A stretch of 64,000 bases of DNA from Moorella mulderi DSM 14980 (lineage in GTDB: Bacteria; Bacillota; DSM-521; Neomoorellales; Neomoorellaceae), in the NCBI RefSeq assembly GCF_001594015.1, contig NZ_LTBC01000001.1:434001-498000 (forward strand), read 5' to 3'. Below are positions 46,320 to 55,661 of this stretch, one piece after another; the stretch's first letter is position 1, and each line of letters opens with the position of its first letter. The notes beneath the pieces are model-generated. The model worked only from the letters and a program-made list of their open reading frames with translations, had not been told where the DNA came from and made no database searches. The translations under genes and the position numbers were made by a program.

Positions 46320-47249
46320 ATGTTTTTGCGTATTATCTTTATTGGCCAGGCGCCCTTTGGTAAAGACTGCCTGCAGGCCCTCCTTGACCAGGGGGAAGAA
46401 ATTGCCGGCGTCCTCACCGTGCCGGACCGGCCGGGGCAAAAGGGACCCAATCCGGTTAAAGAGCTGGCCCTGGAGCGCGGCCTGCCCCTCTTGCAGCCTG
46501 CGCGTTTGAAGGAACCGGAAGCCATGCAATGGGTTAAAAACCTCCGGCCCGATCTGCTGGTACTGGCCTTCGTAACCGATATTGTTCCCAAGGCCATGAT
46601 TGACCTGGCCACTTACGGTGGCATTAATTATCACCCTTCATTGCTACCTAAATACCGCGGTGGCAGTGCCATGAACTGGGCCATTATCAACGGCGAAACG
46701 GAAACGGGCGTTACCATCCATCAGATTGATGCCGGTATTGATACGGGTCCCATTATCCTGCAGCAGAAAGTGGCTATCGACCCTGATGATACGGTAAAAT
46801 CATTATACTTTGAGAAACTCTACCCCTTAGGCGTGCAAATGGTAGCCGAGGCCGTCCGTTTAATCCGGGAGGGGAAGGCCAATCCGGTGCCCCAAGATGA
46901 AAGGCAAGCGTCTTTCCAGCCGGTAATTAAGGAAGCAGATGTGCAAATCGACTGGCGCCAAAGTACCCAAAAGATTTACAACCTTATCCGCGGTTCCAAC
47001 CCACATCCGGGGGCCTGGACTACCTTCCGGGGGGAAAAGCTAAAGATATGGGAAGCCAGGCCGTACCGGGCTTACGGCAACCCGGGTACCGTAGTAGAAA
47101 TCCCTGGCGAGGAAGGCTTTGTTATCGCTACAGGAGACGGGGCCATTCTGGCCCGCCGGGTGCAGTACGGCAGCTCCCCCGACAAGACCCTTGCCCTCCA
47201 GTTTGTAGCGAACGCTGCTATCCGGCCGGGTGAACAGGTGAGAATTTAA
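46320..47249 (+). CDS. Formyltransferase of the methionyl-tRNA formyltransferase family
   Basis: This 309-residue protein has the formyltransferase N-terminal domain with the catalytic Asn-His-Asp set: GGINYHPSLLPKYRGG near residue 100 and QIDAGIDTGPII near 139, plus a C-terminal Fmt-like domain (IYNLIRGSNPHPGAWTTF). It uses 10-formyl-THF. It is not in the usual def-fmt operon, so it may be a paralogue acting on another amine substrate; I cannot exclude that it is fmt. ATG 46320 follows ggagggg. Confidence 0.85.
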   Translation: MFLRIIFIGQAPFGKDCLQALLDQGEEIAGVLTVPDRPGQKGPNPVKELALERGLPLLQPARLKEPEAMQWVKNLRPDLLVLAFVTDIVPKAMIDLATYGGINYHPSLLPKYRGGSAMNWAIINGETETGVTIHQIDAGIDTGPIILQQKVAIDPDDTVKSLYFEKLYPLGVQMVAEAVRLIREGKANPVPQDERQASFQPVIKEADVQIDWRQSTQKIYNLIRGSNPHPGAWTTFRGEKLKIWEARPYRAYGNPGTVVEIPGEEGFVIATGDGAILARRVQYGSSPDKTLALQFVANAAIRPGEQVRI

Positions 47250-47575
47250 CAATATTTCCTGTCTGCTGGTTAGACCATAAGACAGGTAGCTAATTAATAA
47301 AAGGAGGAGAAAAAGCGTTATCAGCGGTTTATTTTGCCTATCTAAAGGATATTATAAACCAGACAATTCTTGACACCTGTCCAAAGTTATTGCTAGAGTT
47401 AAATTAATGAATATTATAGCTTTGTGATATTACTAACAAAATAGAGACAGGGGGCTGGTGCCGGCGAAAATATACTTTTTTACCCTGGTCGCACCGCTGG
47501 AGAGCGGTGCCTGGATATAGATAATGTAATGAGCCTGGCCATGATTTTTAATGGGGAAGGGAGAGGGGTTTAATA
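47250..47575 (+). other. 326-base leader region before the FAD oxidase genes
   Basis: TTGACA (47370-47375) with TAGAGT (47394-47399), 18 bases apart, is a promoter candidate and would give a leader of about 170 bases. The leader holds a perfect 8-bp hairpin gcaccgct/agcggtgc with a four-base loop (47491-47510), without a T-run. A ggagg at 47303 has no usable frame. No known riboswitch was recognised. Confidence 0.5.
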
Positions 47576-48970
47576 ATGGTCGAACAATCAACCCTTAACG
47601 AGCTGGTGAGAATTGCCGGCAGGGAAAATGTCTTAACGTCTAAAGTATCTTTGAATACCTACATGTACGATGCTTCCCTCGTTTACGGCCAGCCCGAAGT
47701 TGTTGTCTATGTACAGAATGCCCAGCAGATAGCTGCTATCTTGAAGCTGGCCAGCAGTAAAAAGATCCCGGTAACCCCCCGGGGGGGCGGTACATGTTTG
47801 AGCGGCGGTGCCGTGCCGCAGCGCGGCGGGATAGTTATGGTCATGACCAGGATGAACCGCATCCTGGAGATTGATCCCGAAAACCGCGTGGCGGTGGTGG
47901 AACCGGGCGTTACCAATATGGAACTGCAAAAGGCCGTCGCTCCTTATGGTTTGGTTTACATGCCCGACCCGGCCAGCCAGAAGGTATCGACCATGGGAGG
48001 CAACCTGGGGGAGAACTCGGGCGGCATGCGCGGGATCAAATACGGCCTCACCAGGGACCATATTATCGGGATGGAGCTGGTTTTATCGAGCGGTGAAATT
48101 GTGCAAATCGGGGGCAAACTGGAGCCGATAGCCCAGGAATTAAACCTCAATGCTCTGCTGATCGGTTCGGAAGGCAACCTGGGCATTGTCACCAAGATAA
48201 TTTGCAAATTGACGCCGGCGCCCCGGGCCAACCGCACCATGCTGGCCATCTATAAAACCCTTGAAGATGCCGGCACGTCAGTCTCGGCCATAATTGCCCG
48301 CGGCATTATCCCCTGTACCCTGGAACTGATGGACAACAAGATCATCAATGCCGTTGAAGACTGGCTGCATATCGGCCTGCCGGTAGATGCAGGAGCTATA
48401 CTTTTAATAGAAGTTGACGGTTGGGATGCCGGCCTGGACCGCCAGGCACAGCAGATAATGCAAATCTGCCGGGAGAATGGGGCTACCGATGTAAAGCTGG
48501 CCCAGAATGCCCGGGAACGGGATAACCTGTGGACGGCGCGGCGTATGGCCATTGGCGCCATTGGCCGCCTGGCCCCCAATTACGATATGGAAGATGCCAC
48601 CGTACCCCGCACCAAATTACCGGAGATCCTCAAGGAAGTTAACCGCTTGAGCCAGGAATATAACGTCCCCATTGGCATGCTGGCCCACGCCGGCGACGGC
48701 AACCTGCATCCCCTGGTTCTTTTCGATGAGCGGAATAAAGAAGAAATGGAACGGGTGGAAAAAGTCAGGGCCGCCCTTTTCCGCAAGGCTCTGGACCTGG
48801 GTGGCACCCTGTCTGGCGAGCATGGCATTGGCCTGGCCAAATTGGAATTTATGCGCTGGGCCTTCAACCCGGAGGAACTCCAGTTTTTACGCCGGGAACG
48901 CCTGGCCTTTGATCCCAGCGAGATATTGAACGCCGGTAAAACTGTACCCGATACCGATACGGCGGCCTGA
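47576..48970 (+). CDS. glcD: FAD-binding oxidase, glycolate/D-lactate dehydrogenase GlcD type
   Basis: This 464-residue VAO-fold flavoprotein has the FAD-binding PRGGGTCLSGGAVP near residue 68, VSTMGGNLGENSGGMRGIKYG near 138, and the C-terminal cap motifs HAGDGNLHPLVLF near 370 and GTLSGEHGIGLAKLEFM near 410. These mark GlcD/D-lactate dehydrogenases. Together with the next two genes it forms a membrane-free 2-hydroxyacid oxidase passing electrons through Fe-S clusters. Glycolate or lactate is the likely substrate. Confidence 0.92.
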   Translation: MVEQSTLNELVRIAGRENVLTSKVSLNTYMYDASLVYGQPEVVVYVQNAQQIAAILKLASSKKIPVTPRGGGTCLSGGAVPQRGGIVMVMTRMNRILEIDPENRVAVVEPGVTNMELQKAVAPYGLVYMPDPASQKVSTMGGNLGENSGGMRGIKYGLTRDHIIGMELVLSSGEIVQIGGKLEPIAQELNLNALLIGSEGNLGIVTKIICKLTPAPRANRTMLAIYKTLEDAGTSVSAIIARGIIPCTLELMDNKIINAVEDWLHIGLPVDAGAILLIEVDGWDAGLDRQAQQIMQICRENGATDVKLAQNARERDNLWTARRMAIGAIGRLAPNYDMEDATVPRTKLPEILKEVNRLSQEYNVPIGMLAHAGDGNLHPLVLFDERNKEEMERVEKVRAALFRKALDLGGTLSGEHGIGLAKLEFMRWAFNPEELQFLRRERLAFDPSEILNAGKTVPDTDTAA

Positions 48971-48983
48971 GGAGGACAGCAAA

Positions 48984-50342
48984 ATGCGGCAAGAAAACAT
49001 TCATAAACTGGAGAAGATCCTTGGCAGCGGGAATTGTCAGGTAGACCCAGACATCCGGCGCCAGCACAGCTGCAGCAAGACGGCCCTGCCGGACGCTGTT
49101 GTCTACCCGGAGAGCAGCCAGCAGGTAGCTGAGGTTTTGCAGGTCGCCGGGAAAGAGGGCATACCTGTGGTCCCCTGGGGAGCCGGTACCATGGCCCGGC
49201 GGGGCTTGTTGCCGCTGGCGGGAGGTTTGGTAATCAACCTTACCCGGATGAATAAAATTATTGAATATGATTATGAGAACATGACCGCCTATGTGGAAGC
49301 TGGTATCCCCCTGGGCGAGCTGCAAAAGACATTGCGGACCCATAACCTGTACTGGCCCGTCGAGCCGGTAGAACCTGACACCTGCACCGTTGGCGGGTGC
49401 ATAGCCGCCGGCGCGTCAGGCCCCAGCAAGCTCGGTTATGGCGATGTTAAATTCCATATTTTAGGCCTGGAAGTTGTTTTACCTACCGGGGAAATTATCC
49501 GCACCGGCGGGAAAACCGTTAAAAACGTTCAGGATTATGATAACACCCGTTTTCTGGCCGGTTCCTGGGGAGCTCTGGGCATTATTACCAAGGCTATGTT
49601 GAAACTAAGGCCTGTGCCGGAGAAGGAAACAACGGTTTTCTTGCCCTTTAAACAACTGGCAGACGCCATAGCAGCGGCTCGCCTCATCAGGAATGACACC
49701 TTACCTGTGGCCCTGGAATTACTGGACGGCGCCGCCATAGCGGTACTGGCCCGGGCCGGGTGGAAGCCTGATGGTAAGGGACCCGGCGTGCTGGTGGCCT
49801 ATAATGGCTTTAGGGAACAGGTAGACACCCAGGTTGATTATGTCAAAAAACAATTTCCGGCTGCCGCCATCCTGGAAGGGGAGGCAGCTGCAGCCGCCTG
49901 GCAGGCCCGCCGGCAGCTATTTCCGGTCTTTGCCGGCGAATCCGGGGCCATCCTGGCCAGCGTAGCCGTACCTTTTACTGCCCTGGAGGCATTTTTAACC
50001 CGGGCCTGCGACGAGCTGGACCGGAGCCGCAAAGGAGCAGCCCTGGTAGCCCATTTCGGCAACGGGCACGTTCATATTTTCCTTGACGAGGCTCCCAGCG
50101 CCTATGCCGGTGTAGAGGAAACAGTTAATCGCCTGGCAACACTAGCCGGGGACCTGGGCGGGCTGCTGGTTGTAGATAATATCGATGACCTGACTTTAAC
50201 GCGGCGCTGGGTTGAAGCGCGGGGGAGGGCTGTTATGGAGTTACTGTCCCGGCTTAAGGCGGCCTTCGATCCGCAGCGGATTATGGCCCCCAACAGCAAG
50301 GTCCTGGCGTATGTTATTGATAACAGCAGGGCGGCATCCTGA
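48984..50342 (+). CDS. second FAD-binding oxidase subunit (GlcD/GlcE type)
   Basis: This 452-residue second VAO-fold flavoprotein has VVPWGAGTMARRGLLPLAGG near residue 60, CTVGGCIAAGASGPSKLGYG near 135, and VAHFGNGHVHIFLDEAPS near 350. The C-terminal GEHGIG motif of GlcD is absent, so it may be the non-catalytic or electron-branching partner, like GlcE but longer. It lies 14 bases after glcD with aggaggac as ribosome site. Confidence 0.85.
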   Translation: MRQENIHKLEKILGSGNCQVDPDIRRQHSCSKTALPDAVVYPESSQQVAEVLQVAGKEGIPVVPWGAGTMARRGLLPLAGGLVINLTRMNKIIEYDYENMTAYVEAGIPLGELQKTLRTHNLYWPVEPVEPDTCTVGGCIAAGASGPSKLGYGDVKFHILGLEVVLPTGEIIRTGGKTVKNVQDYDNTRFLAGSWGALGIITKAMLKLRPVPEKETTVFLPFKQLADAIAAARLIRNDTLPVALELLDGAAIAVLARAGWKPDGKGPGVLVAYNGFREQVDTQVDYVKKQFPAAAILEGEAAAAAWQARRQLFPVFAGESGAILASVAVPFTALEAFLTRACDELDRSRKGAALVAHFGNGHVHIFLDEAPSAYAGVEETVNRLATLAGDLGGLLVVDNIDDLTLTRRWVEARGRAVMELLSRLKAAFDPQRIMAPNSKVLAYVIDNSRAAS

Positions 50343-50360
50343 GACGAGGAGGAACAGGTA

Positions 50361-51656
50361 ATGGTCAAGACTTTTCGGCAGTATGAAGAAGATATCGTGC
50401 GTTGTAACCGGTGCGGCTTTTGCGAAGAGGTATGCCCTACCTATAAGGTAACCGGCGAGGAGTTTTCCCTGGCCAGGGGGCGCAACCGTTTGATGCGCCA
50501 GTCCATGGAAGGACACTTTGATTTAACCAAAGAGCGGGAGATAAACCATCATATTTATTCCTGCCTCCTCTGCGGCGCCTGCGTCGTCACCTGCCCCTCC
50601 TCTGTTATTACCGATACCCTGGTTAAGGCTGCCCGGGCGGAAATTACCCGTGCCAACGGCAATCCTTTCCCTATCCGCATGGCCCTGCACGGTGTTCTGG
50701 CCAGGCAGAGGCGCCTGACCCTGGGGGCGAAGGCCCTGCGCTTTTACCAGCGCAGCGGCGCCAGGTGGCTCGCCCGCCATACCGGCTTCCTTGGTTTGCT
50801 GGGGTCCCTGGGCAAGGCTGAAGGGCTGCTGCCCGACATCCCGGCCCGTACCTTGAGGGAACGCTTACCGGAAGTTTTAAAGAAGCCCCTGAAACCCCGC
50901 CATAAAGTGGCCTATTTTGCCGGTTGCATGATGAACAACTTCTTCCCCCAGGTCGCCGAATCTACCCTGCGAGTTTTCCAGGAAAATGATATCGAGGTTG
51001 TGGTACCGGTTTCCAACTGCTGCGGTATTCCCCACGAGGCTTACGGCGAGACGGAAATGCATGTCAAGCTGGCCAAAGAAAACCTGGATTCCTTTAAACG
51101 CTTTAATGTGGAAGCGGTAGTTACCGATTGTGCCAGCTGCGCCCACGGTCTCCACTATTATGCCGAACTCCTTAAAGATGACCCGCAGTATGGCCCCCTG
51201 GCGCAGCAGTTTGCCGCCAAAGTAAAGGAAGCCTCCCAGTACCTGGCGGAAGTGGGCTTTAAGAAGGAGATGGGGCCGGTCAACGCCACCGTAACCTACC
51301 ATGATCCCTGCCATGCCGTCCGGGGCCTGAAAGTCAAAGATGAGCCGCGCCAGATTTTAAAGAGCATCCCGGGAGTCAAATTTGTGGAAATGAACGAGTC
51401 CGACTGGTGCTGCGGCGGTGCCGGCTCCTATAACGTTACCCATTATGATTTATCGCAGCGAATCCTGGCCCGTAAGATGGAGAACTTTAAGAAAACCGGG
51501 GCCCAGTACTTGGCAACTTCCTGCCCGGCCTGCCTGATGCAGCTGGCCCATGGGCTGGACGTCCACCAGCTACCCGGCCGGGCCATCCACGTCATGCAAC
51601 TCCTGGACCAGGCTTACCAGAACCGGGCTGTGAAGAGCGGTGCCAGGGCTGTTTAA
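50361..51656 (+). CDS. glcF: Fe-S oxidoreductase subunit GlcF type (2x[4Fe-4S], two CCG domains)
   Basis: This 431-residue protein has two ferredoxin motifs, CNRCGFCEEVCP near residue 16 and CLLCGACVVTCP near 68, then two CCG domains (SNCCGIPHEAYGE near 218, SDWCCGGAGSYN near 350) with DPCHAVRGLK and TSCPACLMQL. This is the layout of GlcF/LutA-like electron carriers. It is the third gene of the oxidase operon and ends in a terminator. Confidence 0.92.
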   Translation: MVKTFRQYEEDIVRCNRCGFCEEVCPTYKVTGEEFSLARGRNRLMRQSMEGHFDLTKEREINHHIYSCLLCGACVVTCPSSVITDTLVKAARAEITRANGNPFPIRMALHGVLARQRRLTLGAKALRFYQRSGARWLARHTGFLGLLGSLGKAEGLLPDIPARTLRERLPEVLKKPLKPRHKVAYFAGCMMNNFFPQVAESTLRVFQENDIEVVVPVSNCCGIPHEAYGETEMHVKLAKENLDSFKRFNVEAVVTDCASCAHGLHYYAELLKDDPQYGPLAQQFAAKVKEASQYLAEVGFKKEMGPVNATVTYHDPCHAVRGLKVKDEPRQILKSIPGVKFVEMNESDWCCGGAGSYNVTHYDLSQRILARKMENFKKTGAQYLATSCPACLMQLAHGLDVHQLPGRAIHVMQLLDQAYQNRAVKSGARAV

Positions 51657-51672
51657 GGGAACTGGCAGCTTG

Positions 51673-51705
51673 AGCCCCCTGTCCGGCCGGCAGGGGGCTT
51701 ATCTT
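51673..51705 (+). terminator. terminator after glcF
   Basis: A perfect 9-bp stem agccccctg/cagggggct (51673-51681, 51691-51699) with a nine-base loop, followed by a T-rich stretch. Confidence 0.78.
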
Positions 51706-51768
51706 ATCCCCCTTTTCATTTCATATAACAATACAGGGCTGAATAGGATCATCTCAGGGGGTGAGGAG

Positions 51769-52545
51769 ATGATCCTGTTATGGCGCCGGCGCCGGTTGGT
51801 CAACATCCTGATCCCGGCGCTGCTCTTTTTCCTGGGTCTCTACCTTGGCGCCAGGCTGGCCGATTACCAGCCCCTGGCGGCCATGGTTGGGCGGGCCAAG
51901 AAATTGTTACCCATATACAGCGTTTACACGACGGAAAAAAAGGTGGCCCTGTCTTTTGATGCCACCTGGGGAGCAGAGTACACACCCAAATTATTAGCCA
52001 TCTTAAAACAGCATAATGTTAAAACGACCTTCTTTTTAACCAATATCTGGCTTAAGAAATATCCCGAAGTAGCCAAACAGATCGCCGCCGCCGGCCATGA
52101 GATCGGCCTGCACTCGGCCACCCATCCCCATTTTACCTCCTTAAGCGAGGCGGAAATGGAAAAGGAGCTCCAGGAAAATAGCCAGATGGTGCGGGAAATA
52201 ACGGGCTACAAGGCGGAACTCTTCCGCCCCCCCTTTGGCGACTATAACGACACGGTTATCCGTACCGCGGAGCGCCTGGGGTACCGGGTTATCCAGTGGG
52301 ATGTGGATTCCCTGGACTGGCAGGAACACATGACGGCCGCTGCCATCTTAAACCGGGTGCTGAAAAACATTAAACCCGGCTCCATTGTTCTCTTCCACAA
52401 TAACGGTCGCTATACGGCGGATGTTTTGAGCCCCCTCCTGGAAAAGCTCAAGACCGACGGCTACCAGGTCGTGCCGGTAGGGGAGCTGATTGTCAAGGGG
52501 GATTACTATATTGACCACGCCGGCGTGCAGCATCCAGGCCGTTGA
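51769..52545 (+). CDS. Polysaccharide deacetylase (NodB domain), PdaB/YlxY-like, membrane anchored
   Basis: This 258-residue protein has a basic N-terminus and one membrane segment (VNILIPALLFFLGLYLGARL). The NodB domain shows LSFDATWGAEYTPKLL (Asp), HEIGLHSATHPHFTSL (His-x3-His zinc ligands), LFRPPFGDYN, and VLFHNNGR. It likely deacetylates peptidoglycan, possibly in spore cortex work. ATG 51769 follows gggggtgagg; the reading from 51640 overlaps glcF and is rejected. Confidence 0.9.
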   Translation: MILLWRRRRLVNILIPALLFFLGLYLGARLADYQPLAAMVGRAKKLLPIYSVYTTEKKVALSFDATWGAEYTPKLLAILKQHNVKTTFFLTNIWLKKYPEVAKQIAAAGHEIGLHSATHPHFTSLSEAEMEKELQENSQMVREITGYKAELFRPPFGDYNDTVIRTAERLGYRVIQWDVDSLDWQEHMTAAAILNRVLKNIKPGSIVLFHNNGRYTADVLSPLLEKLKTDGYQVVPVGELIVKGDYYIDHAGVQHPGR

Positions 52546-52596
52546 GGATCCCGAAAAAGTATTTTGCAGGTTGGGGATGTATGTTACAATAACATC

Positions 52597-54027
52597 GTGA
52601 AGACCCAAGGGCGGGCGCCTCTCTGGGAGGCGCTTTTAAATTACCGGCGACAGCGACTTAATTCCTGGCATACACCGGGTCATAAGGACGGAGCCTATAC
52701 CTGGCCCTCCTGGCGGCAGGCCCTGGGGGAGGAAACCCTGGGGCTGGACCTGACCGAGGTGCCGGGACTGGACAACCTGGCCTGTCCCGGCGGGGTGATC
52801 CGGGCGGCCCAGGAGAAGGCCGCCGCCTTTTACGGGGCGGCGCGGACCTTTTTCCTGGTGAACGGGGCCAGCAGCGGCCTCATGGCCGTCATCCTGGCTA
52901 CCTGCCGCCCCGGGGAGGAGGTTTTATTGCCCCGTTACGCCCACCGTTCCGTTTTTAACGGTTTGATCTTGAGCGGGGCCAGGCCGGTTTATATGGAAAC
53001 GGAATGGCTGGCCTCGCCTGGCCTCCCCCTGGGGGTGACCCCGGCAGTTTTAGCCAGAACCCTGCAGGCCCATCCCCGGGCCAGGCTCCTGCTCCTGGTC
53101 CACCCCACCTATGAGGGCATCGTCCCCTGGAGCAAGGAACTAATCGCCCTGGCCCATGACCATGGCCTGGCTGTCCTGGTCGATGCCGCCCACGGCGCCC
53201 ACTTCGGCCTTGACCCAATGCTGCCGCCCTCACCCCTGGCCCTGGGGGGGGATTATGTGGTTCAGAGCACCCACAAGACCATGGGGGCCCTTACCCAGGC
53301 GGCCATGTTGCACCTGCGGGAAGCCGGGACAGGTGATGCAATAGCAGCGGCTTTAAACCTTTTACAGACCACCAGCCCTTCCTATTTACTCCTGGCTTCC
53401 CTGGATGTGGCCCGGCTCCGGGCGGAAGAGCGGGGCCGGCGGGACTGGGGCCAGGCTGTGGCCAGGGCGTTGCGGCTGCGGGAAGAACTGGCGGCAGCTG
53501 GCATACCCTGCCTGGCTCCTGCAGATGTGACTGGACCTGCGGCCGCCGGCCTGGATGTCACCCGCCTGCTGCTGCCGGCGGCCCCCTTCGGTACCAGCGG
53601 GCCGGAAGTAGCTACCTTCTTACGCCGCTATGGCCAGGAGGTAGAGCTGGCCGGGCCGGACTATATCCTGTTAATCATCACCCCCGGCGACGGCGAGGCC
53701 AAAATAAAATCTCTCCTGGAGGCCTTGCTGGCCCTGCCGCGGGCGGCCGGCCCGTTGCCGCCGGCAGCATGTCGTAAAGGGGGAGCAAGTCCCGGCCCCT
53801 GGACAGTCCCGCCCCGGCAGGTGCTGACGCCCCGGGAAGCCTGGCTGGCCCCCCGGCGGGAGATCCCCTTAAGGGAGGCGGAAGGCCGGATTGCAGCAGA
53901 ACTGATCGCCCCCTGTCCCCCCGGCCTGGCCCTGGTCGTACCGGGAGAGGTCCTGAGCGAGGAAGTACTTGCCAGGCTGGCAGAAATCCGGGGAAAGGAA
54001 GGCAGGGTCCTGGTAATTGATGAGTAA
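52597..54027 (+). CDS. yaaO: Orn/Lys/Arg decarboxylase-family protein YaaO
   Basis: This fold-type I PLP enzyme of about 476 residues has NSWHTPGHKDGAYTWP near the start, FFLVNGASSGLMAVIL near 88, VDAAHGAHFGLDP near 198, and the PLP lysine in VQSTHKTMGALTQAAM near 226. In Bacillus yaaO lies just before tmk, as here. I prefer the GTG at 52597; a TTG at 52564 is also in frame. No ribosome site precedes 52597, and a TACAAT box ends seven bases before it. Its substrate is unknown. Confidence 0.87.
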   Translation: MKTQGRAPLWEALLNYRRQRLNSWHTPGHKDGAYTWPSWRQALGEETLGLDLTEVPGLDNLACPGGVIRAAQEKAAAFYGAARTFFLVNGASSGLMAVILATCRPGEEVLLPRYAHRSVFNGLILSGARPVYMETEWLASPGLPLGVTPAVLARTLQAHPRARLLLLVHPTYEGIVPWSKELIALAHDHGLAVLVDAAHGAHFGLDPMLPPSPLALGGDYVVQSTHKTMGALTQAAMLHLREAGTGDAIAAALNLLQTTSPSYLLLASLDVARLRAEERGRRDWGQAVARALRLREELAAAGIPCLAPADVTGPAAAGLDVTRLLLPAAPFGTSGPEVATFLRRYGQEVELAGPDYILLIITPGDGEAKIKSLLEALLALPRAAGPLPPAACRKGGASPGPWTVPPRQVLTPREAWLAPRREIPLREAEGRIAAELIAPCPPGLALVVPGEVLSEEVLARLAEIRGKEGRVLVIDE

Positions 54028-54076
54028 CTCCTGGGGGCGCGGGGACATACTTTTTAGATAAAGTAGGTGACTTTAC

Positions 54077-54712
54077 GTGCCTGGCGGCCTGTTCATTACC
54101 CTGGAGGGGCCGGACGGTTCCGGCAAGACTACCCAGATGGAACGCCTGGAGTGTTTCTTAAGCAGGCGGGGGTTTACCGTCGAATGTACCCGGGAACCCG
54201 GCGGGACGCCCCTGGCTGAAGCCATCCGGCAACTGCTCCTGGAACCACGCTATGGTCCAATTGATGCCCGGGCCGAAATCCTGCTTTATGCTGCCGCCAG
54301 GGCCCAGCATGTAGCCGAACGCATCCGGCCGGCCCTGGCAGCAGGAAAAATAGTCCTCTGCGACCGCTTTACAGATTCCAGCATCGCCTACCAGGGTTAC
54401 GGCCGCAGGCTGGGGATAGAGCTGGTGCGCCAGGTTAACAACTTGGCTACCGGCGGCCTTTTACCGGATCTTACCCTTTTAATAGATGTACCGGTAGAGT
54501 TGGGATTGGCGCGGCTCCGGGGGAAAGGACCCGCCGACCGCCTGGAGGGGGAGGACCTCGACTTTCACCGGCGGGTACGCCGGGGTTACCTGGAATTGAG
54601 GCGCCTGGAGCCGCAGCGCGTCCGCCTCATTGATGGTACCGGTTCCCCGGATGCTGTGTGGTCGCAGATTGAAAAGGTAGTAGAGCCCTGGCTGGAAGCG
54701 AGGGGAGGATAA
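54077..54712 (+). CDS. tmk: Thymidylate kinase
   Basis: This kinase phosphorylates dTMP to dTDP. The 211-residue protein has a P-loop LEGPDGSGKTTQ near residue 9, DRFTDSSIAYQGYGR near 95, and a LID region with GPADRLEGEDLDFHRRV near 152. GTG start at 54077 after gtaggtgac. The order yaaO-tmk-holB matches Bacillus but without yaaQ and yaaR between tmk and holB. Confidence 0.95.
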   Translation: MPGGLFITLEGPDGSGKTTQMERLECFLSRRGFTVECTREPGGTPLAEAIRQLLLEPRYGPIDARAEILLYAAARAQHVAERIRPALAAGKIVLCDRFTDSSIAYQGYGRRLGIELVRQVNNLATGGLLPDLTLLIDVPVELGLARLRGKGPADRLEGEDLDFHRRVRRGYLELRRLEPQRVRLIDGTGSPDAVWSQIEKVVEPWLEARGG

Positions 54713-55588
54713 ATGGCAGCAGGAGAGCAGTTGGCAGGAGCGAAGCCGAAGGCTTTAATGACTGCCCGCCAGCAGCTGCGGCAGGCCCTGCAAAGGGGGA
54801 AACTCGTCCATGCCTACCTCCTGGCAGGCGGCAGTGAGGCCGCGAGGATGGAACTGGCCAGGTACCTGGCTGCGACCCTGAACTGCCAGGAGCCCCGGGA
54901 GGGGGAACCCTGCGGCCGCTGTCGTTCCTGCCAGCAGATGGCCGGCGGCAACCACCCGGACTTTTATCTCTTCAAGCCCCAGGGTGCCACTCTAAAAATT
55001 GACCAGATCCGGGAACTGGAAAGGCAGTTGACCTTCCGGGCCTTCCAGGGAGGGGCCAGGGTGGCCGTCCTGGCCGGGGCCGATACCATGACCGAAGCAG
55101 CAGCCAACTGCCTGCTGAAGACCCTGGAAGAGCCCCCGGAAGGAGCCTACCTTATTTTACTGGCTGCCCAGCCGGACTTATTGCTGCCCACCATCCGTTC
55201 CCGCTGCCAGGAACTGCACCTGGGCGGGGAAGGCGGGGTATCACCTGCCGGGGCCACCTACTGGAACCGCCTGGCAGGGGCTGGTTTAGCGGCTATGCTG
55301 CAGGAAATCCTGCCCGAGCTGGAAAAGGAGGATGATCTCCCGGCCGTTCTCCAGGCCATGGCCCTGGCCTGCCGGGACCAGCTGGTCTGGCAGTTAACAG
55401 GAACGGCAACACTATTACTGCAGCCAGGGTACCTTTTACCGGTACCCCTGTCACCGGCGAAAGCCTGGCGCTGTTTCCAGCTTATCCAGGCTGCCCGGGC
55501 GGCCATTGAACGCAACGGCAACCGCCGCCTGGCCCTGGAAGTACTGATGTTTAACCTGCACCGGGAGCTGGCCAGCACCCCTGAATAG
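54713..55588 (+). CDS. holB: DNA polymerase III delta' subunit
   Basis: This 291-residue clamp-loader subunit keeps the zinc cysteines CQEPREGEPCGRCRSC near residues 60-75, like DnaX in this window, but the Walker A is degenerate (LLAGGSEAARMELARYL), as expected for the non-ATPase delta'. It also has LLKTLEEPPEGAYLIL and IRSRCQEL. It starts on the base after the tmk stop. Confidence 0.92.
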   Translation: MAAGEQLAGAKPKALMTARQQLRQALQRGKLVHAYLLAGGSEAARMELARYLAATLNCQEPREGEPCGRCRSCQQMAGGNHPDFYLFKPQGATLKIDQIRELERQLTFRAFQGGARVAVLAGADTMTEAAANCLLKTLEEPPEGAYLILLAAQPDLLLPTIRSRCQELHLGGEGGVSPAGATYWNRLAGAGLAAMLQEILPELEKEDDLPAVLQAMALACRDQLVWQLTGTATLLLQPGYLLPVPLSPAKAWRCFQLIQAARAAIERNGNRRLALEVLMFNLHRELASTPE

Positions 55589-55661
55589 AGGGGGGGACTC
55601 TTCATGATGACTGGCTTCCGCCCTTATTAAAACAGGAGAAAATGCAGGGGGGTGAAACAAG

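Noticed and set aside
47491-47510. Terminator before glcD
   Set aside because: The hairpin is perfect but is not followed by a T-run, so I list it only as a structured leader element.
51640-51768. Longer deacetylase start
   Set aside because: It would include the glcF end and the terminator hairpin; the ATG at 51769 has its own ribosome site.
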